NCBI RefSeq assembly: GCF_001428255.1
Contig: NZ_LMRW01000003.1
Span: forward strand, 3,466-67,465
Source: Agromyces sp. Soil535
Lineage (GTDB): Bacteria; Actinomycetota; Actinomycetes; Actinomycetales; Microbacteriaceae
Length of the DNA stretch: 64,000 bases
Direction: 5' to 3'
Shown here: piece after piece, positions 1 through 7,087 of the stretch
How positions within the stretch are numbered: position 1 is the stretch's first letter
How the letters are laid out: every line of letters starts with the position of its first letter
Made by a program: the position numbers and the translations under genes
Notes under the pieces: model-generated
Database searches by the model: none
Told to the model about the DNA's origin: nothing
The model's input: the letters and a program-made list of their open reading frames with translations, nothing else

Positions 1-73
1 GAGTCTGATGCGCAGCTCAGCCGCATCGGTGAGGATGGTCCGGTCCCTGTGGCGCGAAGAAGGAGTCGACGCG

Positions 74-415
74 ATGACGAAGTACCTGATCTCGTTCCCG
101 AGTGCCGCCATGGTCTTTCCCGACGATGATCTGCAGGCAGTCTCGGATGCGTCGCACGTGGTCGTGCAGGAGGCGAAGGACGCCGGGGTTTGGGTGTTCG
201 GCGGCGGCATCGACGAGAGCATTCCGCCTGTCATGGTCGATGGCGATGAGACCGTGACCGAGGGCACGTACACGCAGACGAAGCAACTCGAAGGCGGCTA
301 CACGGTGCTGGAGCTGCCCTCTCGCGAGGCGGCACTGGAATGGGCCGCGAAGATCGCGGTTGCCTGCCGATGCGCGCAGGAGGTGCGCGCGTTCCAGTAC
401 GACCCCGCCAGCTGA
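74..415 (+). CDS. YCII-related domain protein
   Basis: A 113-residue protein of the YCII/DGPF type: a small alpha/beta ferredoxin-like fold often annotated as a transcription-initiation or dehydrase-like protein, without an established reaction. It starts MTKYLISFPSAAMVF and ends in a helix-strand unit (LPSREAALEWAAKIAVAC, then the strand EVRAFQYD), typical of the family. The ATG at 74 is preferred over the longer frame from 8 because a GAAGGAG Shine-Dalgarno-like stretch precedes it and the family begins with the first beta strand. These proteins often sit beside ECF sigma factors, and the partner may lie upstream of the window. Family fairly sure; function unknown. Confidence 0.75.
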   Translation: MTKYLISFPSAAMVFPDDDLQAVSDASHVVVQEAKDAGVWVFGGGIDESIPPVMVDGDETVTEGTYTQTKQLEGGYTVLELPSREAALEWAAKIAVACRCAQEVRAFQYDPAS

Positions 416-615
416 CGGCCCTCGAACTCGCTGGGTATCGCGTGCGGCTTCGACCAGATCCACTCCTCGCCCCAACGCCATCCCATGTTCCGCGGCGCGA
501 CTAGGAACGGGAAGACCTGGGGATGCCGCTGGCCTTCATCGGGTAACCACGCGTCAGATGCGCATCGTCATCCGTGTATAACCGCGTAACTGCGGCGCGC
601 GAGCGCCTGGCGGCG

Positions 616-934
616 TCAAGTGTCGAGGAAGTCCCACTCGCTCCCGAGAACCCAGCGGAAAGCGGAGAGCTTTCCGTTCGCATGCGGCGTCTTCCAGTCG
701 GTACTCCTGCTGGAGCGACCGGTGATACCGAATGCGATCGAAGAGTTCCTGCTCAGCAGTCACGATCTCATCCGGCCGCCGGGGTTCCTCCCGGAAGTCC
801 GTCTCGTCGAACAGCTCCTCGATTTCCGCGCCGAAGTGTTCGCGAAGAACGGAGTCCAAGCCGTCGACCCCCTGGGCGTAGCGTGCACCGGGTGCAACCT
901 GTCCAATTCCACGGGTACTTGTACCGTGCCGCAA
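616..934 (-). pseudogene. Frameshifted small conserved gene
   Basis: The minus strand holds two well-formed pieces of one protein in different frames. The first reads DSVLREHFGAEIEELFDETDF and on to SLQQEY. The second reads DWKTPHANGKLSAFRW and ends SEWDFLDT followed by TGA at 618-616. Dropping one base near 700 joins them into a continuous frame of about 105 codons. Codon use is coding-like in both parts and a stop lies in the second frame upstream of the junction, so this is a +1 insertion (or -2 deletion), not two genes. The start at 934 is uncertain. I do not recognise a named family. It could be a recent pseudogene or a base-call error. Confidence 0.6.
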
Positions 935-1729
935 TCACCGTGGCGGTGCGGGTCGGACCGTGAGGATCTGGTGTGCGTAGCCGACTGGGCCGGAGCCGTC
1001 GTGAAGCGTGGTGCTGGTGACGCCTTGACCGGTGGGGCCGAAGACCACCGTGGTGTCCAGGCCGACCCAGTGTCCGTGTGGCTGTCGGTGGAGGTGGATG
1101 GTCAGGTCGGTGTTGGGGTACATCCATTCGGTGGGGGTCTCCCGGGCGGCGAGGCCGTTCGCGATGTCGACGAGCGCGATGAAGGCCGCGAGGGCGCTCA
1201 CGTCCTCGCCGTCGACGAGCTCGATGTCGGTCGTCACCCACGCGACGGTGTGGCCGGGTTCCGGTGGGGCGATCGGGCGCACGTCCAGGGACGCAACGAA
1301 TCCGCCGGGCCAGATGGAGGTCATCGGCCACGACGGGAGCGTGTCCGGTGGGGGCAGCGGGCCTGACCCGCCGCCGGCGACAGCGGTCGTGTCCACCGTG
1401 GTCAGGTACCAGGCGTGAGCGTGGACGACGGTTCGGCCGGCGATGCGCACGGTTGCGGTGATGAGCTCGATGGTCAGGCCCCGGCGTGCGGTGTCGACCG
1501 TGATCTCGCATTCCTCCAGGCCGAGGCGCCCGAGGATGTCGAAGCTGATTCGGCCGAGTAGCAAGCCGGACTCCGAGCGGCCGGCCATGTGCTGTTCCAC
1601 TGCATGGACGATGAGGCCACCGAGTGGGCTGAAGTGCAGCTCGGTCGGGTCCCACCCGCCGCCGGCATGGTTCGTCGGTTGGAAGCGGTGTTCGTCGACT
1701 CGCTCGAAGTAGTAGCCCGGTGCGGCCAT
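935..1729 (-). CDS. Thioesterase-like (double hot-dog) protein
   Basis: A 264-residue protein with the look of a TesB/acyl-CoA thioesterase-like fold: two hot-dog halves, the first with GGLIVHAVEQHM and WYLTTVDTTAV, the second with DIANGLAARETPTEWMYPNTDLT and a strand pair ending the domain. The substrate cannot be read from sequence. The ATG at 1729 gives a start just before the conserved aromatic stretch GYYFERV. Longer in-frame extensions run into the panB relic and are low-complexity. The gene begins 20 bp after the point where the panB frame should have ended, so it was probably once translationally coupled to panB. A general fatty-acyl thioesterase or an enzyme of a lost pathway are both possible. 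Confidence 0.6.
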   Translation of the reverse strand: MAAPGYYFERVDEHRFQPTNHAGGGWDPTELHFSPLGGLIVHAVEQHMAGRSESGLLLGRISFDILGRLGLEECEITVDTARRGLTIELITATVRIAGRTVVHAHAWYLTTVDTTAVAGGGSGPLPPPDTLPSWPMTSIWPGGFVASLDVRPIAPPEPGHTVAWVTTDIELVDGEDVSALAAFIALVDIANGLAARETPTEWMYPNTDLTIHLHRQPHGHWVGLDTTVVFGPTGQGVTSTTLHDGSGPVGYAHQILTVRPAPPR

Positions 1730-1748
1730 CGTCCTGCTCTCGTGGTTG

Positions 1749-2138
1749 GAAGGTGTGCTCTGGTGCGGGGAAGGTGCCGGCCTCGACCTCGGCAGCGTAT
1801 TCCTTCGCCGCGTTCGTGAGTGTGCCGTGCAGGTCGGCATACTGCTTCACGAAGCGCGGAAGCCGGCCGGTGCGCAGCCCGGCCATGTTCTGCCAGACAA
1901 GCACCTGCGCGTCGCAGCCTGGACCCGCGCCGATTCCCACGGTAGGGATGCCGATGGCTGTCGTGATCACCGGGATGCCGGCCTCGTCGAACGTGCGGGC
2001 GGTGTACATGTCGTACGCGGTCAGCATCGCCCACCTCTGCCCGCCCTGCTTCATCTCCTGCAGGTGATGCACGCGGACCCGCTTCCGGGTCGACGCCGAC
2101 CCGTCGTCGCCCACGTGGGGTGCCGGTTGCTCGCTCAT
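1749..2138 (-). pseudogene. panB: panB relic: 3-methyl-2-oxobutanoate hydroxymethyltransferase with the core deleted
   Basis: PanB makes ketopantoate from 2-oxoisovalerate and methylene-tetrahydrofolate in pantothenate synthesis and is normally about 265-285 residues. Here the N-terminus (VRVHHLQEMKQGGQRWAMLT, AYDMYTARTFDEAGIPV) runs in frame directly into the C-terminal part (ITTAIGIPTVGIGAGPGCDA, then RFVKQYADL and GTFPAPEHTF), leaving only 130 codons. About 140 residues are missing, including the segment with the Mg2+-binding aspartates (the VGDS motif) and the catalytic Glu. The family usually ends at or near EHTF/EHSF; here the next codon is CAA, one transition from TAA, and the frame runs on into the thioesterase gene. 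The product cannot be active. Confidence 0.8.
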
Positions 2139-2153
2139 ATGCTTCCTCGGTTC

Positions 2154-2789
2154 CTAGGCTCCGGCCGGCCGCGTGACGTGGATCAGCTGCTCCACCAGCA
2201 GGAACGCGCCGATACCGATCATCGCCGCACCCGAGAGTCGCGTCACTATCCTCGCCGCTCGCGGCCGGGCGCCCAGCACCGTCCGGGCACCGACGCCGAC
2301 GATCGTGTAGACCACCGCGCAGCTTGCCGTGTGCACGGACCCGAGGACGCCGATCTGCCACCACAGCGGCCAGCTCGCGCTCGGATCCGTGAACTGCGGC
2401 AGCAGCGCCAGGAACAGCAGGAACACCTTCGGGTTCAGCCCGCTCACCCCGGCCCCCTTCGCCGCCCAACGCGCCCATGACCTCGCAGCAGGATCTTCGC
2501 CGGCGATGGGTGCAGACGGCTTGCGAAGCGTGCCGACGCCGAGCCAGACCAGGTACGTAGCGCCGGCGACCGTGAGCACGGTCAACGCAACCGGTGCTCC
2601 GGCAAGGAGGGTGCCGACCCCGGCTGCGACGACGGCGGTGGCCGCCAAGTGCCCGAACAACATGCCGACGATCGCCGGTGTGACCCGACCGCGCAGGCCC
2701 GCCGAGATCGCATAGGCCCAGTCTGCTCCTGGCGTGATCACGAAGAGGAACGAGAGCACCCAGAATGCGGCGAGTGAGCTCATCTGCAC
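2154..2789 (-). CDS. LysE/RhtB family amino-acid exporter
   Basis: A membrane protein of about 211 residues exporting amino acids or derivatives. It has the LysE layout of six hydrophobic segments, with the early motif FLFVITPGADWAYAISAGLRG, the glycine-rich second segment, and GLNPKVFLLFLALLPQF before the fourth. The GTG at 2789 is chosen because GGGAGGTGG lies seven bases upstream; an ATG two codons later at 2783 and an upstream in-frame start at 2822 are alternatives. It is divergent from the Lrp-type regulator at 2909, the standard arrangement for LysE exporters and their activators, so that regulator probably senses the exported amino acid. Confidence 0.88.
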   Translation of the reverse strand: MQMSSLAAFWVLSFLFVITPGADWAYAISAGLRGRVTPAIVGMLFGHLAATAVVAAGVGTLLAGAPVALTVLTVAGATYLVWLGVGTLRKPSAPIAGEDPAARSWARWAAKGAGVSGLNPKVFLLFLALLPQFTDPSASWPLWWQIGVLGSVHTASCAVVYTIVGVGARTVLGARPRAARIVTRLSGAAMIGIGAFLLVEQLIHVTRPAGA

Positions 2790-2908
2790 GGCCGTTCCAC
2801 CTCCCGGATGTCGATCGTTCACGGCCCGCAGAGAGGCTATGCGCGATCCGACGGAAGGTGTTCCCAGATCTTCCCGCCGAGTCGTCGCTTTGGGGGAAGA
2901 ATGTTCGC

Positions 2909-3361
2909 ATGGACGATGTTGACCGGCGGATTCTTGCCGAACTGCAGATGGACGGGCGACTTACGGTCACCGAGCTCGCCGAGCGGGTACGGCTCAGCGT
3001 CTCCCCATGCCACAGACGGCTGAAGGCCCTCGAGCAGGACGGAGTGATCAGCACCTATCGCGCCCACCTCGATCCGCACGTGCTCGGGCTGGGCTTCGAG
3101 ACGCTCGTGTTCGTCACCATGAGGGCCGCCGACCGCGAGACCGTCGACGCGTTCGAGCAGGCCGTCGCCGACATCTCTCACATCCTGCAGGCGCAACGAC
3201 TCTTCGGTGACCCCGACTACCTGCTCCGCATCATCGCCAAGGACCTCCCGTCCTTCCAGAAGCTCTACGACGAACGCATCGCCACGCTCCCCGGCGTCCA
3301 ACGCCTCAGTTCCACCCTGGTCATGAAGAGCGTCGTCGAGGACCGGCCCCTTCCGCTCTGA
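2909..3361 (+). CDS. Lrp/AsnC family transcriptional regulator
   Basis: A 150-residue regulator. Residues 1-60 form the AsnC-type winged helix (MDDVDRRILAELQMDGRLTV, RLSVSPCHRRLKALEQDGVI), and residues 65-145 the RAM ligand-binding domain, with VFVTMRA, a central FGDPDYLLRI and a C-terminal VQRLSSTLVMKSV. The start is ATG 2909; upstream in-frame codons lack family similarity. It is divergent from the LysE exporter with about 120 bp between them, so it most likely controls that exporter in response to an amino acid. The effector cannot be predicted. Confidence 0.9.
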   Translation: MDDVDRRILAELQMDGRLTVTELAERVRLSVSPCHRRLKALEQDGVISTYRAHLDPHVLGLGFETLVFVTMRAADRETVDAFEQAVADISHILQAQRLFGDPDYLLRIIAKDLPSFQKLYDERIATLPGVQRLSSTLVMKSVVEDRPLPL

Positions 3362-3387
3362 AACCCGCGGGAATCTGCCGACTCGCT

Positions 3388-4512
3388 TCACGCGGAGCCG
3401 AAGAGCTCCCTCTCGACGCTCATGATCGCGACGCGCAGGGCCCCTTGCAGCATGCCTCCGCGGCCGAGGGCGGAGGCGCGCAGCTCCATCGCGGGCGCAC
3501 CCGCCGCCTCGAGGGCGGTCCGCAGTCTCGGGATGAGCACGTCGGCACCGGCTTCGAGGCCGCCGCCCACCACGATGAGGGGCGGCGCGATCGTCCACGC
3601 GAACACCGCGAGCAGCTGTGCGAACGGCGCGACGAAGGCGTCGAGCTCCGCGATCGCCTCGGGCTCCCCGCGGCGCACGCCCTCGGCGACCGCGTCGCCG
3701 ACCGCCCGCTCCACCGGGTCGGGCGACGTGAGCAGGCCGAACCGGTTCTGTTCCATCGCCTGCGTGCCGAGGAGGTTCGCCTCGACGATCTCGCCCGCCG
3801 CCCCGCGGAAACCACGGTGGATTCGACCGTCGATGATGATTCCCGAGCCCGTGCGGTTGCCGGCGAACAGCCAGGTGAAGCTCTCGTAATCGTTCGCGAC
3901 GCCGAGCGCGCGCTCGGCCAGCGCGGCGAGGTTGGCGTCGTTGTCGACGATGACGTGGACGCCGGCGGGAAGCCCGAGCCCCTCCCCCGCCCGGACGCCC
4001 GCCCAGCGGGGTGCATGGACGAGCGTGACGACTGTTCCGTCGTCGTCGACCGCACCACCGGTCGCCACACCGACGGCGCGGAAGGCCTCCACTGGCGTGC
4101 TCGACTCGTCGGCCGCTGCGAGGAGCGCGGCCCTGGCCTCGGCGAGCGTGAGGTCGGGATTCGTCGAGTTCGTGAGCGTACGGCGCGAACGGCCGAGCAC
4201 CGTGCCGCCGAGGTCCGCCACGATCGCCTCGGTCGAATGGGTGTCGATCTGCACGGCGCCGACGAGCGCGCGCTCCGGGCGGAACTCGTAGAGCCTCGGC
4301 GGGCGCCCCGCGCCCGTCGCGGGACCGGGCTCGATCGGCTCGACCCAGCCTTCGGCGACGAGGTCGGCGAGGATCAGTTCGATGGTCCGGCGCGACAGCC
4401 CGGTCGCGCGGTTCAGCTCGGTCATCGTGAGCGGCGCGCTCGCGAGGTACAGCGAACGGAGCGTCAGCGAGGAGTTCAGCTCGCGCATCGCCGTGGGATC
4501 GACTGCCCGCAC
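3388..4512 (-). CDS. ROK family transcriptional regulator
   Basis: A protein of about 374 residues. An N-terminal winged helix (TMTELNRATGLSRRTIELIL, ADLVAEGWVEP) is followed by a ROK sugar-kinase-like domain with VGAVQIDTHSTEAIVADLGG, VGVATGG, VIVDNDANLAALAER and GSGIIIDGRIHRG. The canonical ROK zinc motif (GHx9-11CxCG) is missing: after GAAGEI the cysteines are absent, so it is likely a sensor and not a kinase. The GTG at 4512 is favoured because a GAGAGGGGGAG stretch precedes it; ATG 4533 is the alternative. It is convergent with the Lrp gene and downstream of the XRE-cupin gene. Target genes and the sugar ligand are unknown. Confidence 0.85.
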   Translation of the reverse strand: MRAVDPTAMRELNSSLTLRSLYLASAPLTMTELNRATGLSRRTIELILADLVAEGWVEPIEPGPATGAGRPPRLYEFRPERALVGAVQIDTHSTEAIVADLGGTVLGRSRRTLTNSTNPDLTLAEARAALLAAADESSTPVEAFRAVGVATGGAVDDDGTVVTLVHAPRWAGVRAGEGLGLPAGVHVIVDNDANLAALAERALGVANDYESFTWLFAGNRTGSGIIIDGRIHRGFRGAAGEIVEANLLGTQAMEQNRFGLLTSPDPVERAVGDAVAEGVRRGEPEAIAELDAFVAPFAQLLAVFAWTIAPPLIVVGGGLEAGADVLIPRLRTALEAAGAPAMELRASALGRGGMLQGALRVAIMSVERELFGSA

Positions 4513-4546
4513 GCCGCTCCCCCTCTCCCGCATCGCGCCGCTCAGC

Positions 4547-5182
4547 CTACCGGGGCGCTGAAGCGGGTCGGGCGTGCGCGACGGAGAGCAGCACCCGGGC
4601 CGGCCCGTCGCCCACCACGGCCCAACGGTGCCGGATGTCGGCCGGGTGGCTGATCGCCTCGCCGGCGCCGAGCTGCCAGGAGCCCTGGCCCTCGAGGGTG
4701 ACCTCGATCGTGCCGTCTGCGACGTAGACGGTCATCTCACCGTCGGACTCGAACCAATCGCCGAGGTCGGCACCGGAAGCGACGCGGTATTCCACCACCT
4801 CGAGCACGTGACCGGCGCCGGCGGAGAGGAGGCGTCCGTACGCGGCCCCGGGCGCCTCCGAGACCGGCAGCTCGCGACCCTCCCCGCGCCGCAGCACGTT
4901 CACGTCGCGCGGCGCGCCGACGGTGGGCATGAGTTCGCTCGGCGGCAGTCCGAGCGCGTGGGCGAGCCGGTACAGGCTGGACAGCGATGGGCTCGCCGTT
5001 CCCTTCTCGACGTGGCTCAGGAACGGCTGGCTCATCTCGGCCATGCGCGCGAGCGCGCGCATCGAGAGTCCTGCGGCTTGGCGCGCCTCACGGATGGCCC
5101 GGCCGACCGCCGCACTGACGTCGGCTGCGGCATCCGGATCCTGTAACACCGTGTTCACCCGAGCAGCGGGATCGCCAACCAT
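4547..5182 (-). CDS. XRE family regulator with C-terminal cupin
   Basis: A 211-residue regulator. An HTH_3 domain (about residues 25-85: RAIREARQAAGLSMRALARM, MSQPFLSHVEKGTASPSLSSL) is followed by a cupin (about 120-205: VVEYRVASGADLGDW, VYVADGTIEVTLEG, GEAISHPADIRHRW). Proteins of this type sense a small metabolite and often govern amine, amino-acid or cofactor catabolism. ATG 5182 is preferred to the TTG at 5194, since the inverted repeat at 5185-5203 would then lie just before the start. It is divergent from the dioxygenase at 5265, its probable target. Confidence 0.88.
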   Translation of the reverse strand: MVGDPAARVNTVLQDPDAAADVSAAVGRAIREARQAAGLSMRALARMAEMSQPFLSHVEKGTASPSLSSLYRLAHALGLPPSELMPTVGAPRDVNVLRRGEGRELPVSEAPGAAYGRLLSAGAGHVLEVVEYRVASGADLGDWFESDGEMTVYVADGTIEVTLEGQGSWQLGAGEAISHPADIRHRWAVVGDGPARVLLSVAHARPASAPR

Positions 5183-5184
5183 AC

Positions 5185-5203
5185 TGATAACCAATACCTA
5201 TCA
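5185..5203. promoter_or_regulatory. Candidate operator between the XRE-cupin and dioxygenase genes
   Basis: Inverted repeat TGATA-N9-TATCA directly upstream of the XRE ATG (5182) and about 60 bp before the divergent oxygenase start. It is a candidate autoregulatory site for the XRE protein. It is short, so chance occurrence is possible. Confidence 0.4.
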
Positions 5204-5264
5204 CTTGGCCCGGAATCGGGACATGGAACAGGTCGAACCTATCCGAACACCGAGGGAGACCGGC

Positions 5265-6317
5265 GTGAGCGCTGCATTCCAAGTCCCGGCGATCGACATC
5301 GCCCCCTACGTCATCGGCGGCACCGACGTCGAGCGAGCCGACGTCGCTCGCCGCATCGATGACACGGCCCGCACCGTCGGCTTCATGCAGATCCTCGGTC
5401 ACGGCATCCCCCTCGAGGCATGGGCGCGCCTCGGACGCGCGAGCGATCGGTTCTTCGAATTGCCGCTCGACGTGAAGAAGCGGCACCGCGCCCCGGCCGG
5501 CGTCAACCGCGGGTACAGCCCGCCGAAGTCCGAACGGCTCAGCCTCAGCCTCGGCGTCGAGAAGGCCGAACGCATGAACGACTTCTTCGAGGCGTTCAAC
5601 GTGGGTGCGACGGCCGCCGATTACGCACACGCGAACGTCGATCCCGACATGTACTCCGAGAACATCTGGCCCGCCGAGGCCGACACCTTCCGCGACGACG
5701 TGGAGCTGTGGATGTCGCACGCGACCGCCGTCGCGAAGGTCATGATGCGGATCTTCGCCGACGCACTCGGCCTGCCCGTCGGGTACTTCGACGCCTACAC
5801 CGACCACTCCCTCAACGTGCTGCGCATGAACAACTACGCCCTGCCCGAGGGCGAGCGGGTCGAACTGGACGGCGATCTCATCGGCATGGGCGAGCACACC
5901 GACTTCGGCATCGTGACGCTGCTCTGGGCGGACGACGTGAAGGGCCTCCAGGTTCTGGATGCCGACGGCGGCTGGAACGATGTCTCACCCCTGCCCGGCG
6001 CCCTGCTCGTGAACCTCGGCGACGTGACGGCGCGGTGGACGAACGAGCGCTGGAAGTCGACGCTGCACCGTGTGAAGCCGCCCGTGATCGACGGTCGCAT
6101 CAAGCGACGCCGCTCGGCGGCGTACTTCTTCGACGGCAATGTCGACGCGGTGATCTCCACGCTGCCGGGGTGCGTCGCAGAGGGCGAGACCGAGCTCTAC
6201 GGTCCGATCACGATCGGCGAGCACATCGAGGCGAAGCTCCGGGGTTCCCGAGGGCTCGTGAACAACACGGCCGATACGGAACGCGAGGCGGAGCGAGTGC
6301 TCGCCAGCAGCTCCTGA
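5265..6317 (+). CDS. Isopenicillin N synthase-like 2-oxoglutarate/Fe(II) oxygenase
   Basis: A 350-residue non-haem iron oxygenase. The N-terminal DIOX_N part (VPAIDIAPYV, VGFMQILGHGIP) precedes the jelly roll. Iron ligands are visible as H211 and D213 (GEHTDFG) and H268 (STLHRV), and the 2-oxoglutarate-binding pair as R282 and S284 (RRRSAAYFF). Enzymes of this group hydroxylate or desaturate small molecules; the substrate is unknown. GTG 5265 with GAGGGAGA seven bases upstream is preferred to ATG 5223. It is divergent from the XRE-cupin regulator, which probably controls it. No non-ribosomal peptide synthetase is nearby, so beta-lactam synthesis is not implied. Confidence 0.87.
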   Translation: MSAAFQVPAIDIAPYVIGGTDVERADVARRIDDTARTVGFMQILGHGIPLEAWARLGRASDRFFELPLDVKKRHRAPAGVNRGYSPPKSERLSLSLGVEKAERMNDFFEAFNVGATAADYAHANVDPDMYSENIWPAEADTFRDDVELWMSHATAVAKVMMRIFADALGLPVGYFDAYTDHSLNVLRMNNYALPEGERVELDGDLIGMGEHTDFGIVTLLWADDVKGLQVLDADGGWNDVSPLPGALLVNLGDVTARWTNERWKSTLHRVKPPVIDGRIKRRRSAAYFFDGNVDAVISTLPGCVAEGETELYGPITIGEHIEAKLRGSRGLVNNTADTEREAERVLASSS

Positions 6318-6440
6318 TCGCCCTCGACCGGCGCGGCCTCCGTCGCTAGCGTGGCATGAGTGGATGTCGATTCCGCACGATCCCGTTCGACGCACACGGT
6401 GAGGCGGCATCCGGTCGCCGTTCACGCGAAGGAGCACATC

Positions 6441-7058
6441 ATGGGAATCATCTCGGTCGACCTCTTCATCACCCTCGACGGGGTGTACCAGGCACCGGGC
6501 GGTCCCGACGAGGACCGCGAGGGCGGCTTCGAGTTCGGCGGCTGGCAGGGGGCGTACTTCGACGACGAGACCGGTGAGGCGATCGGCGCCGGCATCGACC
6601 GTATGGACGCGCTGCTGCTCGGTCGCAAGACCTACGACATCTTCGCGGCGTACTGGCCGAACCAGGGCGACGACCCGATCGCGGTGACGTTCAACGCCCT
6701 GCCGAAGTTCGTCGTGTCGCGCTCGCTGACCGACCCGGCGTGGGAGGGCGCCACGGCGCTGTCGGATGTCACGGAGGTGGCCGCATTGAAGGACCGGTTC
6801 GACGACATCCACGTCATCGGCAGCGGTGACCTCGCGCGGTCGCTGCTCGAGGCCGACCTCGTCGACCGGCTGAACCTCTACCTCTACCCGCTCACGTTCG
6901 GATCGGGCAAGCGGCTCTTCGCAGACGGCACCGGCGTGCCGGCGGCGTTCCGATTCGCGGAGCCGCCCAAGGCGTTCCCGAAGGGGGCGATCTCGCTCGT
7001 CTACGAGCGCGCGGGCGCGCCGATCACGGGCGTCGACATCTCGCAGCAGCAGGCGTAG
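6441..7058 (+). CDS. DHFR/RibD C-terminal-like reductase
   Basis: A 205-residue protein of the dihydrofolate reductase-like group (RibD C-terminal domain, YwjB/YyaP type). It shows the N-terminal strand SVDLFITLDGVYQAPGG, then MDALLLGRKTYDIFAAYWP, FNALPKFVVSR, IHVIGSGDLARSLLEADLVD and LYLYPLTFGSGKRLF. These bind NADPH, but physiological substrates are generally unknown. ATG 6441 has GAAGGAG at suitable spacing. It stands alone between the oxygenase and locus A. A second paralogue lies at 39070-39606. Confidence 0.85.
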   Translation: MGIISVDLFITLDGVYQAPGGPDEDREGGFEFGGWQGAYFDDETGEAIGAGIDRMDALLLGRKTYDIFAAYWPNQGDDPIAVTFNALPKFVVSRSLTDPAWEGATALSDVTEVAALKDRFDDIHVIGSGDLARSLLEADLVDRLNLYLYPLTFGSGKRLFADGTGVPAAFRFAEPPKAFPKGAISLVYERAGAPITGVDISQQQA

Positions 7059-7087
7059 CGGGCGACGCCTGCGGCTGGGCGCGCCCG

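Noticed and set aside
17-481. Long minus-strand frame opposite the YCII gene
   Set aside because: Antisense shadow of a gene with family-like sequence; no homology pattern, no ribosome site.
768-1748. Continuation of the panB frame through the thioesterase gene
   Set aside because: After the lost stop the translation is low-complexity Arg/Pro/His, and the thioesterase frame is clearly the coding one.
5265-6317. Beta-lactam biosynthesis from the isopenicillin-N-synthase-like protein
   Set aside because: No peptide synthetase or acyltransferase nearby; the family is broad and this label is only a fold name.
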